Positions 1 to 7,798 of a DNA stretch of 16,358 bases are shown in pieces. Origin of the DNA: Flavobacteriaceae bacterium UBA980 (lineage in GTDB: Bacteria > Bacteroidota > Bacteroidia > Flavobacteriales > Flavobacteriaceae). Positions within the stretch are counted from its first letter, which is position 1, and every line of letters begins with the position of its first letter. The notes beneath the pieces are model-generated. The model was not told where the DNA came from. It ran no database searches and saw only the letters and a list, made by a program, of their open reading frames with translations. The stretch is taken from positions 1 through 16,358 of the forward strand of contig DBBQ01000027.1 in assembly GCA_002292265.1 (NCBI GenBank), in the 5' to 3' direction. The translations under genes and the position numbers were made by a program.

Positions 1-67
1 AGGTGTAGGTCGCAGAATAAGTTTCTTCTATTCTTTAAATTCAATATATTTAACAAAAATCAAACAA

Positions 68-1354
68 ATGAAAAAATCATTATTCTGCCTATTTATACTT
101 CCTTTAATCTCTTACAGTCAAACCTTTACAAATTCGTTTTACATAGGAGACCCGCTCCCGGATGCCCCAATACTAGCTGCCAGAGGGAAGCATAAAGTAG
201 GGGTAAAGACACTTCAGGTAAAGAATCCAGGGCAAATTGATGTTCTAAACAGCAGCAAAGACGAAACGGTTCTTTACGATCGTCCGTTAACTCTTGAAAT
301 ATGGTATCCTGCTGCTTTTCAAGCAGATGAAGCAGAAGAAGTAATTTACGAACAAGTGATGGGAAATTTTTCAGACCCCAACCGACCTTTGATTCCTTTT
401 ACATTTAAAGGAAGAGCAAGACGCGATGCAAAACCCGATGGCTCTCAAGGGCCCTACCCTTTGGTTATAGTCTCCCATGGCTACACGGGTTCCAGATTAT
501 TATTTACTTATTTAACTGAGAATTTAGCTTCGAAAGGGTATGTCGTTGTATCGATAGATCATACAGATTCTACCTTTCAAGATGCCAATGCTTTTACCAG
601 TACTCTTTTAAATAGATCCTTAGATGACCTGTTTGTTTTAAATGAAATTGACAGAATGAATTCAGATTCTAATAGTTTTTTGAAGGACTTGGTTGATACG
701 GAGAATACTGCTCTTATTGGATATTCAATGGGGGGATACGGTGCAGTCAACATTGCTGGAGGAGGGTATAGTGAAAAGGTGGTTCAGTTTTTTACCTATG
801 CCTCTAAAGGAAGTAACGCGCTAGAAAAAAGGAAAATGGGAAATCCTGAGTTTTTGGCTTCTTTTGACAAGCGATTTAAGGCTGTTGTTGCCATGGCGCC
901 TTGGGGTATGGGAAATGAGGTTTGGGATGCGGAAGGCTTGAAAGGCGTTCGAATACCTACCTTATTTGTAGCTGGAAGTAAAGATGATATTTCAGGCTAT
1001 GAAAAAGGAGTGAAAGCAATCTATCAGGGCGCTGTCAATTGCGAACGGTACCTGTTGACTTATATCGATGCACGACATAATATAGCCCCAAATCCTCCTA
1101 CTGAAGATGTTATGGCACCTGGACTTCATATCGATGAATACTTACGTTACGCCGATTCAGTATGGGACCAACGCAGGATAAACAATATTAATCAACATTT
1201 CATTACGGCTTTTTTAGGGATAAAACTGAAAAATAAGACAGCCTACCTGCCTTATTTAGACGCTAAGACCTTAGAAACACAAGATCCATGGGAAGGATTT
1301 CTTCCAAGAACTTCTATAGGTTTAGAATTCCGGATGGACTCTCCCGAAGAGTAG
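68..1354 (+). CDS. Exported alpha/beta hydrolase (dienelactone hydrolase / PAF-acetylhydrolase-like)
   Basis: A 428-residue secreted serine hydrolase that probably cleaves an ester or a similar bond outside the cytoplasm; the substrate is unknown. Residues 1-17 form a signal peptide (KK followed by a hydrophobic stretch), with likely cleavage before Gln18, as is common in Bacteroidota. The alpha/beta hydrolase core starts near residue 130 with an oxyanion-type HGYTG motif (137-141). The nucleophile is Ser220 in GYSMGG (218-223), the acid is Asp306 or Asp307 in GSKDD, and the histidine is His337 in ARHN. The N-terminal 130 residues, with a typical LEIWYPA strand (76-82), resemble the predicted dienelactone hydrolase family (COG4188-like). 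The ATG at 68 is directly followed by the signal peptide, so the start is secure. The gene converges on the methyltransferase gene with a 67-bp gap holding only weak stem-loops. The catalytic triad is visible; the precise family is less certain. Confidence 0.88.
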   Translation: MKKSLFCLFILPLISYSQTFTNSFYIGDPLPDAPILAARGKHKVGVKTLQVKNPGQIDVLNSSKDETVLYDRPLTLEIWYPAAFQADEAEEVIYEQVMGNFSDPNRPLIPFTFKGRARRDAKPDGSQGPYPLVIVSHGYTGSRLLFTYLTENLASKGYVVVSIDHTDSTFQDANAFTSTLLNRSLDDLFVLNEIDRMNSDSNSFLKDLVDTENTALIGYSMGGYGAVNIAGGGYSEKVVQFFTYASKGSNALEKRKMGNPEFLASFDKRFKAVVAMAPWGMGNEVWDAEGLKGVRIPTLFVAGSKDDISGYEKGVKAIYQGAVNCERYLLTYIDARHNIAPNPPTEDVMAPGLHIDEYLRYADSVWDQRRINNINQHFITAFLGIKLKNKTAYLPYLDAKTLETQDPWEGFLPRTSIGLEFRMDSPEE

Positions 1355-1421
1355 AGATGTTCATCTTCTATTTACAAAGAATGCCTCTTTGTTCCTGTAG
1401 AATTAAAAAATAGTATCCATT

Positions 1422-2141
1422 TCACTCTTTCTCAAAGACCATACAGTGCTGCCAAGGAAGATTGCGAATGTTTTTTTTAAGGTTGAAACCAGCTGCTTTC
1501 ATTTCTAAAACAGCTTGTTTTTCTGACATCTTATGAATTTTTTTTATTGGAACACTTAAATCTTCTGCTCTGTATTCAATTAAAAATAATTGACCGTTCG
1601 GTTTCATTGCATTTTTGATGGAGGCAATCATTTCAACAGGGAATTTAAACTCGTGATAAACATCAACCATTAAAACTTTGTCTATCGAATGCTGTGTTAA
1701 GTTGACACTTTTTTCACTTCCGAGAATTGTTTCCACATTTGTAATATTCTTTGACTCTTTTGTATTTTGAATTGCACTCAGCATTTCGGCTTGAATATCT
1801 ACCGCATAGACCAAACCCTTTTCAACTAGTGGTGAGATTCTGAAAGCATGATACCCAGAACCAGCTCCAATATCTGCAATAATTTCATTGGATTGAAGCT
1901 CCATGTTCTTAATTAAGGTAGAGACGTTTTCCTCTTTTTCTCGTTCAGATCTTTCTAGCCAATCAATCCCTTGAAATCCCATTACGTAGGCAATTTCCCT
2001 GCCCATGTACCACTTTCCAATTCCATTGAAATCTCCCCTTTTGTAGGTGTATTTTGATGTTGTAGTAACTTGTTGGGCTTTTGATTCTGCACTCATTAAA
2101 AAACAAAGAATAAAGAGTGTAAGCACAGCACTGTTTTTCAT
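1422..2141 (-). CDS. Exported class I SAM-dependent methyltransferase
   Basis: A 239-residue protein with a clear class I methyltransferase fold behind an apparent signal peptide (residues 1-22, cleavage near AQQ). Motif I, which binds S-adenosylmethionine, is ADIGAGSGYH (89-98). An acidic residue at the end of strand beta-2 is Asp115 (YAVDIQ), and the beta-4 region reads LMVDVYHEF (157-165). Before the fold there is a conserved-looking segment KWYMGREIAYVMG (43-55) followed by WLERSERE (61-68). The tail reads LPWQHCMVFEKE. This full arrangement, including the export signal, matches a family I recall from marine Bacteroidota and Planctomycetes that has no established substrate. The gene lies 242 bp downstream of the RidA-family gene on the same strand, too far for tight coupling. 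An exported SAM-dependent enzyme is odd because SAM is not known to be available in the periplasm. Confidence 0.9.
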   Translation of the reverse strand: MKNSAVLTLFILCFLMSAESKAQQVTTTSKYTYKRGDFNGIGKWYMGREIAYVMGFQGIDWLERSEREKEENVSTLIKNMELQSNEIIADIGAGSGYHAFRISPLVEKGLVYAVDIQAEMLSAIQNTKESKNITNVETILGSEKSVNLTQHSIDKVLMVDVYHEFKFPVEMIASIKNAMKPNGQLFLIEYRAEDLSVPIKKIHKMSEKQAVLEMKAAGFNLKKNIRNLPWQHCMVFEKE

Positions 2142-2204
2142 AGAATTAAATTTAGATCAAATTTGACAACTAGCCTTTGTGATGTAAAGATGTTTTCTTT
2201 TTTC

Positions 2205-2212
2205 CAAAACTA
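2205..2212 (-). promoter_or_regulatory. Candidate -7 promoter element for the methyltransferase gene
   Basis: The minus strand reads TAGTTTTG here, a full match to the Bacteroidota -7 consensus TAnnTTTG, leaving a leader of roughly 60 nt before the start codon at 2141. No good -33 TTTG/TTG is seen at the usual spacing (only GTTA), so the call rests on the -7 box alone. The rest of the 2142-2383 gap shows no convincing gene. It contains a small AAGGT-AGC-ACCTT stem-loop at 2306-2318. Confidence 0.3.
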
Positions 2213-2383
2213 TGGAAATCGAAAGCTTTTTAACACTTCCTTACCCGAGTCTCAAAGAAAGAGTTGCCCAGTGTTTTGTTTTGGGGCATTGTAAGTAAAA
2301 CTTTCAAGGTAGCACCTTTTTAATGCCGAGGGATAGAACGAATGGAGGTCCAATAAAAATGAAAAGTTTTAATAGGAAAAAAC

Positions 2384-2941
2384 CTAAGGAGTTTCTATTT
2401 CTACAATCAATTCTATTTCTACGGCGATCCCCGTGGGTAGTGAAGCCATTCCTACGGCAGAACGTGCGTGCTTGCCTTTATCCCCAAAAACCTCCACCAT
2501 CAAGTCTGAAAACCCATTGATGACTTTGGGTTGGTCTGTAAAATCAGGAGTGGAATTCACCATTCCCAAAACTTTCACAATGCGTTTTACCTTGCTCAAG
2601 TCACCCAACTCGTATTTTAAGGTAGCGATATGGTTGATCCCCGTAATTCGAGCAGCTTCGTAGCCCTCTTCTATTGTCAGGTCTTTTCCCACCTTTCCAA
2701 CGATGTATTCCCCGTCTGGTTTTTTGGGCCCACTTCCCGAAAGAAACAAGAGGTTTCCTGTCTGTACGGCTTTTACATAATTGGCTACAGGCGCTGTGAC
2801 TTCAGGAAGTTCAATCCCTAGCCGTCCCAATTGGGCTTCCGGATTGTAATTTGAATCTTTGTCTAAAGCTTTTTTAGTTTCACTTGGTGGTGCGCAACTT
2901 AGGAGTAAAAGTGCTGCAAGGAAAGGAAGAACAGTTTTCAT
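2384..2941 (-). CDS. RidA/YjgF/UK114-family lipoprotein
   Basis: A 185-residue protein of the RidA superfamily. Cytoplasmic members hydrolyse reactive enamine/imine intermediates such as 2-aminoacrylate. This one starts with a lipoprotein signal peptide: a hydrophobic run (4-14) then LLSC with Cys16 as lipidation site, so it should sit in the periplasm or on the outer membrane. The RidA domain covers about residues 36-183. It resembles the longer YjgF-like subgroup: LGIELPE, APVANYVKAVQTGNLLFLSG (50-69), FTDQPKVINGFSDL, and the C-terminal HARSAVGMASLP. Arg160 in HARSAV corresponds to the conserved arginine that binds the substrate carboxylate in RidA, and the AVEIEL segment supplies the conserved glutamate region (Glu175). 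The gene is transcribed away from SusC-like 1, with a shared 125-bp AT-rich upstream region. The family is certain; activity and role outside the cytoplasm are not. Confidence 0.92.
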   Translation of the reverse strand: MKTVLPFLAALLLLSCAPPSETKKALDKDSNYNPEAQLGRLGIELPEVTAPVANYVKAVQTGNLLFLSGSGPKKPDGEYIVGKVGKDLTIEEGYEAARITGINHIATLKYELGDLSKVKRIVKVLGMVNSTPDFTDQPKVINGFSDLMVEVFGDKGKHARSAVGMASLPTGIAVEIELIVEIETP

Positions 2942-2974
2942 CTTAATTAAAATAATTTGAAAATAAAATTAAGA
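2941..2974. repeat. 8-bp inverted repeat at the RidA-family start codon
   Basis: TCTTAATT (2941-2948) and AATTAAGA (2967-2974) are perfect inverted copies separated by 18 bp. One arm begins at the start codon of the RidA-family gene. It could be an operator half-site pair or a weak leader hairpin. Since the region is extremely AT-rich, chance is a serious alternative. Confidence 0.25.
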
Positions 2975-3029
2975 AAAATAGTAGTATTAAAAACCGAAGA
3001 AAAACCTGAGTGTTAACAAATTTTTAATT

Positions 3030-3037
3030 TAAATTTG
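3030..3037 (+). promoter_or_regulatory. Candidate -7 promoter element for susCD pair 1
   Basis: TAAATTTG matches the Bacteroidota -7 consensus TAnnTTTG exactly and ends 29 nt before the SusC-like 1 start codon. It overlaps a 10-bp palindrome, AATTTAAATT (3026-3035). No convincing -33 TTTG was found at 19-21 bp upstream, so support is partial. The leader to the ATG is A-rich, without a Shine-Dalgarno sequence, as usual in this phylum. Confidence 0.35.
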
Positions 3038-3066
3038 ATTTTTTAAAATAATAACAAACAAATTAT

Positions 3067-6000
3067 ATGAACAAGATAAGATGTAAAACACGTACCATTA
3101 TTAGTTTATGCCTTATACTTTTTGCTGTGGTCTCAAACGCCCAGAGCATTACAGGAAATGTTACAGACGAAAGTGGTGTGCCCCTTCCAGGCGCCAATGT
3201 GGTAATTGAAGGAACCAGTACAGGAGTTTCTACAGATTTTGACGGAAACTTTCAAATTCAAGCCGAAGCAGGTCAGGTACTTCAGATCAGCTATATCGGT
3301 TACACGACACTAAATGTGACTGTAGCAGATCAAGACACAATCAATGTCTCGTTACAGCCTAGTAATGAATTGGAAGAGGTAATTGTTACCTCTTTAGGAT
3401 TTACTGTTATAAAAGATCAACAAGGGTCAACTTCCTCTGTAGTAAATACACAATCGGTGCTTCGATCTGGAGAACCCACTATTGCTAATGCACTGAGTGG
3501 GAAAGCCTCTGGGGTGAGAATTTCTAGATCCAACGGGGATCCCGGTGCAGGGAGTACCATTCGAATTCGAGGTGCCAATACCATTGACGGGAGCAGTCAG
3601 CCCTTAATCATTGTTGATGGAGTTCCACTGGATAACACAACCAGTTATGCTGGAGGAAACAGTATCACAGGGGGTAGAACTGGTGGTGTAAGTCAAGGAT
3701 CACGTTTAAACGATATTAACCCGAGCGACATCGAATCGTTGCAAGTTTTAAAAGGAGCTTCTGCTGCTGCCCTTTGGGGAAGTAGAGCGGCCAACGGGGT
3801 GATTGTAATTACCACCAAAAAAGGACAACGCGGTGAGGCTAAAATTTCGTTTAAGTCGAGTTATTCTCTAGACGAAATCTCGGAACGCATCCCCATGCAA
3901 AACACCTGGGGGCAAGGACGTAACGGTGTTTTTGGAAGTAATCGAGCTGAATCTTGGGGAGATTATATTCCAGAGCGTTCTGGAGGACAGGATACTGTAG
4001 ATGCCTCTGGAGCTTACTTTGAAGCAGCAAATGGAACTTTATATTATCCAATTACTCAAAAAAACTCTAAAGAAACATTCCTTGAGGAAAATTTTAATTC
4101 TCTTTTTCAAACGGGTGTAATTTGGCAAAATGACCTCACCATTTCTGGAGGAGGAGAAAACAGCACCTACTTCTTTAGTTTAGGGTATCTGACTCAAGAC
4201 GGAATCATCAGAGAAGCGACCTATGACCGAACTAACTTGCGTCTCAATTACGAATCAAAATTAAACGACTACTTGACTTTTTCTAGTAAAGTCGCTTACA
4301 CCTTTACAGATTCCAATAGAATCCAGCAAAACTCCAATACAGCTGGGGTCATGTTAGGTTTCTTAAGAACTCCCCCAGACTTTGATCAAAGGGATTACAT
4401 AGGAACGTATTACTCGAGCAGCGGAGAAGCTTTTATTAACAGACACCGCTCTTACCGAAGACCGTTAGGACAAGCTGTGAATCCATCGTACAACAACCCA
4501 CTTTGGACCGTTTTTGAACAAGTTTCAGATACCAAAGTAAACCGTCTTACAGCTACACCACAATTAACAATCAAACCCACCAACTGGCTACAAGTTATAA
4601 CACGTGCCAATACGGACATTGGGGACGATCGTAGAACCTACTTTTTTCCCATTGGATCTGCAGGCAGTAGAAGTGTAGGTGTACTTCAAGAAGATGTTAT
4701 CGGAACCCGAAACTTGAGCTTCGATGCGATTGCAAAAGCAAGTTTTGAGTTGAGTTCTCAAATCAACTTGACCACTACCGCAGGATGGAGTTTGAACGAT
4801 CGTAAATACAACAGAACTTCTGGGAATATTACTGGATTTTTAGTAAACTCTACTAAACAAACGACCTCGTTAAATACGGCAGCGGAAGCTTCCTCGTTCG
4901 AAAACTTTAAAACCTTGAGACGTTCCAATCGGGGCTATGGGATTTTAAACTTTGATTTGTTTGATGAATTGTTTATCAATGTTTCAGGAGCTTTAGAAGC
5001 CTCTTCTACGGTAAATGGATCGTTCTTTTACCCTGCGACAGATTTGGCATGGACCTTTACTAAAAGTTTACTAAAATCAGATGCCCTTTCTTTTGGAAAG
5101 TTAAGAGCCTCATGGGGTAAAGTGGGGGTTCAACCTTCTGCACACCGTTTTGAAACCTTGGCAGAGGGAAGCTTTAGTTATTCTACATACAGCGATCCTT
5201 TGAGTGTAGATTTATTTGGAGGAGGTTTCCGTTTGGACAACAACCTTGGAAATCCGAATTTGGAACCTGAAATCAAAACAGAATGGGAAATCGGAGCGGA
5301 CTTCAGATTCTTAAATGATGACCTGTCCTTTTCTTTCACTTATTACGACAATAAAATTGAAGGTATTCTCCTTGATGTCACCTTATCTCCCTCTTCGGGA
5401 TATGCCACTCAGTATGGTAACTTTGGAGAGATGGTGAACAAAGGAATCGAGTTTGATTTTGGATGGAATGTGGTAGAGAGAGAAGACTTTAGCTTCGACA
5501 CTTCCATTAACTGGTCTACAAACGAAAATGAAGTAACTGATCTTTTTGGTACAGAAACAATCAACTTGTCGCCAGGAGCTTCTGTAAGTTCCCGAGCCAT
5601 TGTAGGACAACCTCTAGGAGTCTTGTTTGGAACGGGGTCTAAAACCAATCCCGACGGAAGCTTTAATTTGGATGAAAATGGTTTCCCTCAAATTACTTCA
5701 AGTGAAATTATTTTAGGGGATCCTAACCCAGACTGGAGAGCGGGAATTGCATTCAATTTGAATTATAAAAAATTCCGATTGAACGCTTTGGTAGAGCATT
5801 CTCAAGGTGGGGTATTTTCTCCTAGAACTCTCCATGTATTGAATCGTTTTGGAACTACTGAAATGACAGCAAATAGAGAAACGCTTACCCAAGATTTGGT
5901 AAACTATGCAGGAGATGTGATTCCAGCAGGAAGTGCAGTTCGAGGAAACATTGACGATTTTGGCGGAGGACCTGTTTTTTTAGATGAAACCTGGTACCGC

Positions 6001-6303
6001 ACAGGAATTGGAGGAGGATTTGGTGACAACCAAGCCTACAACTTTTCAACCTATGACGCAACTTTTACAAAACTTAGAGAAGTAACTTTGAGTTATGTAT
6101 TTGACAGTCCGAACTTAAGATCAACTACAGGACTTAATAATATTGTAGTTTCTGTGTCGGGTAGAAATTTGTTGAATTTCAATAATATTCCTGGGATTGA
6201 TCCTGAAACGAATCAAACTGGAGTTGGACAAGCGCAAGGGTTGGATTACTTTACCAACCCTCAGACGAAATCAACTTTCTTCAGTGTAACTTTAAATTAT
6301 TAA
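3067..6303 (+). CDS. SusC/RagA-family TonB-dependent outer-membrane transporter 1
   Basis: A 1078-residue outer-membrane beta-barrel that, with the following SusD-like lipoprotein, would import a large or conjugated nutrient using TonB energy. Order of parts: signal peptide 1-25 (cleavage SNA|Q); a carboxypeptidase-regulatory-like beta-sandwich at about 28-99 (ITGNVTDESGVPLPGA, then DFDGNF); a TonB-box-like EEVIVTSLG (103-111); the plug at about 120-255 with the SusC signature DINPSDIESLQVLKGASAA (216-234) and WGSRAANGVIVITTKKG; then the barrel. It ends in a strand with C-terminal Tyr (FFSVTLNY), as expected for BAM-assembled proteins. There is no STN domain before the beta-sandwich, so it is not the kind that signals to an ECF sigma/anti-sigma pair. 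The SusD-like gene follows after 3 nt. The frame is intact. The substrate cannot be read from the sequence. Confidence 0.97.
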   Translation: MNKIRCKTRTIISLCLILFAVVSNAQSITGNVTDESGVPLPGANVVIEGTSTGVSTDFDGNFQIQAEAGQVLQISYIGYTTLNVTVADQDTINVSLQPSNELEEVIVTSLGFTVIKDQQGSTSSVVNTQSVLRSGEPTIANALSGKASGVRISRSNGDPGAGSTIRIRGANTIDGSSQPLIIVDGVPLDNTTSYAGGNSITGGRTGGVSQGSRLNDINPSDIESLQVLKGASAAALWGSRAANGVIVITTKKGQRGEAKISFKSSYSLDEISERIPMQNTWGQGRNGVFGSNRAESWGDYIPERSGGQDTVDASGAYFEAANGTLYYPITQKNSKETFLEENFNSLFQTGVIWQNDLTISGGGENSTYFFSLGYLTQDGIIREATYDRTNLRLNYESKLNDYLTFSSKVAYTFTDSNRIQQNSNTAGVMLGFLRTPPDFDQRDYIGTYYSSSGEAFINRHRSYRRPLGQAVNPSYNNPLWTVFEQVSDTKVNRLTATPQLTIKPTNWLQVITRANTDIGDDRRTYFFPIGSAGSRSVGVLQEDVIGTRNLSFDAIAKASFELSSQINLTTTAGWSLNDRKYNRTSGNITGFLVNSTKQTTSLNTAAEASSFENFKTLRRSNRGYGILNFDLFDELFINVSGALEASSTVNGSFFYPATDLAWTFTKSLLKSDALSFGKLRASWGKVGVQPSAHRFETLAEGSFSYSTYSDPLSVDLFGGGFRLDNNLGNPNLEPEIKTEWEIGADFRFLNDDLSFSFTYYDNKIEGILLDVTLSPSSGYATQYGNFGEMVNKGIEFDFGWNVVEREDFSFDTSINWSTNENEVTDLFGTETINLSPGASVSSRAIVGQPLGVLFGTGSKTNPDGSFNLDENGFPQITSSEIILGDPNPDWRAGIAFNLNYKKFRLNALVEHSQGGVFSPRTLHVLNRFGTTEMTANRETLTQDLVNYAGDVIPAGSAVRGNIDDFGGGPVFLDETWYRTGIGGGFGDNQAYNFSTYDATFTKLREVTLSYVFDSPNLRSTTGLNNIVVSVSGRNLLNFNNIPGIDPETNQTGVGQAQGLDYFTNPQTKSTFFSVTLNY

Positions 6304-6306
6304 AAG

Positions 6307-7734
6307 ATGAAAAAATTAATTTTTAAATCAATATTAATTGTAGGAATCTTAACTGCCTCATCTTGTGAGAGTATCGTTGAAGATATTAATGCAAATCCCA
6401 ATGACATTTTAACCACAGATGTCGAGGACAGATTATTCCTTACAGGCTCCCTTTTGGCAAACATTCAGTTGCAATTGGGACACTTAAATAGAATTGGTCA
6501 GATGTATTCTGGACAACTCATCGGATTTTCCTCATTGTATTCCAATATCTATGGCTTTAACCTTTCAACAGCAGAGGCAAATAGCGAATGGAATGCATTG
6601 TATGTAGGAGTTATGACAAACATGCGTAAGGTGGCTGCAAATGCCTCCAGCCCCTTGTTGGTCGGGATTGCTCAAATTGTAGAAGCACATGCCGCTGGTA
6701 CTGCCGCTTCGATTTGGGGTGACATTCCTTATACTGAAGCTGCTAACCCTGAAATTTCAGACCCAGTTTTTGATGGTCAGCTCAGTGTTTACAGCGCCGC
6801 AATTAATTTGCTAGACCAAGGTATATCAACGCTCCAAGGAGCTTCGAGTTCCAGTTTGTCAGAAGACATTTATTTCAATGGAGATAAAGACAAATGGATC
6901 ACCGCAGCTTATACCCTTAAGGCGCGTTTTAGTTTGCACCAGAAGGATTATGCAGCTGCAGCTAGTGCGGCAGCAAACGGAATCCGTTCTGCTGATGGAG
7001 ACATGCGTTTTTATCCGAAAGCTTCTGCCAATACTTCTGGAGATAAGAACTTATTCTTCACTATCCTAGAAGGTTCTCGTGCAGGTGATATAGGAAATTC
7101 AAACGCTGGAGTAGACAGCTATTTAGTTCAAATGTTAGATAGCAGTACAGACCTTAGCCGAAATAATGCCAAGACAGATGAGACAGCACGTTTGGGATAT
7201 TACAGAATCGATTCTTCAGGAGGAAGTGTCAATGACGGAGTGATTGCGGGAACGGAACCACAAAACATGGTCACTTATTTCGAAAATGAATTGATACTAG
7301 CTGAAGCGAAAGCCAGAGCAGGATCAGTAAGTGACGGATTGCCTCACTTAAACAACGTTCGCGCGTGGCTAAACAGCGGGGGTCATTTAAATGATGCTCA
7401 TATTGGAAATACATACAAATACGAAGCCTATGCAGCTGCAGATTTTGAAGCTGGGGGAATAGAAAATTCTGACAATGTTAGTGCCAAAACAGCCTTTCTA
7501 AGAGAGGTGATTGAGGAGCGTTACGTTTCTGGTTTTGGAACCCACATGGCTTATAACGATGCGCGAAGATTGAGAAAATCTGATAGCGATTATGCGGTGC
7601 CTTTTGTTTTGGTAAATGGACCTAATCCTCCCTATCCGGAGCGTATGCCGTACGCGACCAATGAATTGAATTCCAATGAAAATGCACCTGCAGAAGATCC
7701 TGGAATTTTTACCAAAACAGCGGTAAACCAGTAG
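6307..7734 (+). CDS. SusD/RagB-family outer-membrane lipoprotein 1 (SusD-like_2 type)
   Basis: A 475-residue substrate-binding lipoprotein, the lid partner of SusC-like 1. The lipoprotein signal ends ILTASSC with Cys20 as lipidation site. The residues after it are acidic (ESIVEDIN), which agrees with surface display by the Bacteroidota lipoprotein export signal. The text DINANPND near the N-terminus, GTAASIWGDIPYTEA (about 130-145), the FNGDKDKW segment near 190-200, and the late NELILAEAKARAG helix are typical of the SusD-like_2 group rather than of classical starch SusD. The tail (ELNSNENAPAEDPGIF...) is also usual for this group, so the protein looks complete. Starting 3 nt after the SusC stop, it is almost certainly co-transcribed with it. 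A strong hairpin follows within 20 nt. Confidence 0.95.
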   Translation: MKKLIFKSILIVGILTASSCESIVEDINANPNDILTTDVEDRLFLTGSLLANIQLQLGHLNRIGQMYSGQLIGFSSLYSNIYGFNLSTAEANSEWNALYVGVMTNMRKVAANASSPLLVGIAQIVEAHAAGTAASIWGDIPYTEAANPEISDPVFDGQLSVYSAAINLLDQGISTLQGASSSSLSEDIYFNGDKDKWITAAYTLKARFSLHQKDYAAAASAAANGIRSADGDMRFYPKASANTSGDKNLFFTILEGSRAGDIGNSNAGVDSYLVQMLDSSTDLSRNNAKTDETARLGYYRIDSSGGSVNDGVIAGTEPQNMVTYFENELILAEAKARAGSVSDGLPHLNNVRAWLNSGGHLNDAHIGNTYKYEAYAAADFEAGGIENSDNVSAKTAFLREVIEERYVSGFGTHMAYNDARRLRKSDSDYAVPFVLVNGPNPPYPERMPYATNELNSNENAPAEDPGIFTKTAVNQ

Positions 7735-7753
7735 ATTTTTTCTACAACTTTTT

Positions 7754-7789
7754 AAAAAAGGTTTGTAACTTGTTACAAACCTTTTTTTT
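7754..7789 (+). terminator. Strong hairpin with T-tract after SusD-like 1 (terminator or attenuator)
   Basis: AAAAAAGGTTTGTAAC (7754-7769) and its exact reverse complement (7772-7787) form a 16-bp perfect inverted repeat with a 2-nt gap, so in practice about 15 bp with a CTTG loop. The T-run reaches 7789. The descending arm plus T-run is a good intrinsic terminator shape, though the stem has few G-C pairs. The next start codon is at 7799, only 9 nt after the T-run, leaving no room for a separate promoter downstream. Partial termination with readthrough is therefore likelier than a complete stop. Confidence 0.8.
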
Positions 7790-7798
7790 ATATACTTG

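Noticed and set aside
45..52. TATATTTA as a -7 element for the first hydrolase, with TTTC 19 bp upstream
   Set aside because: Both boxes deviate from consensus, and the implied leader would be only about 10 nt.
1352..1392. Two small stem-loops between the convergent genes (an 8-bp bulged stem at 1352-1370; ACAAAGA/TCTTTGT at 1374-1392) as a bidirectional terminator
   Set aside because: Stems are short, and neither has a proper T-run on either strand.
2212..2298. A 28-codon + strand reading frame starting ATGGAAATCGAAAGC, followed by a small stem-loop with T-run at 2306-2320
   Set aside because: Too short to judge by coding signal, no recognisable promoter before it and no similarity I know; the stem is only 5 bp.
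2373..2386. TAGG-AAAAAA-CCTA as a terminator for the RidA-family gene
   Set aside because: Only a 4-bp stem overlapping the stop codon; not enough to support termination.
7796..7798. TTG at 7796 as the start of the Ntn-hydrolase
   Set aside because: The ATG one codon later gives the same lipoprotein signal and is the normal start choice.
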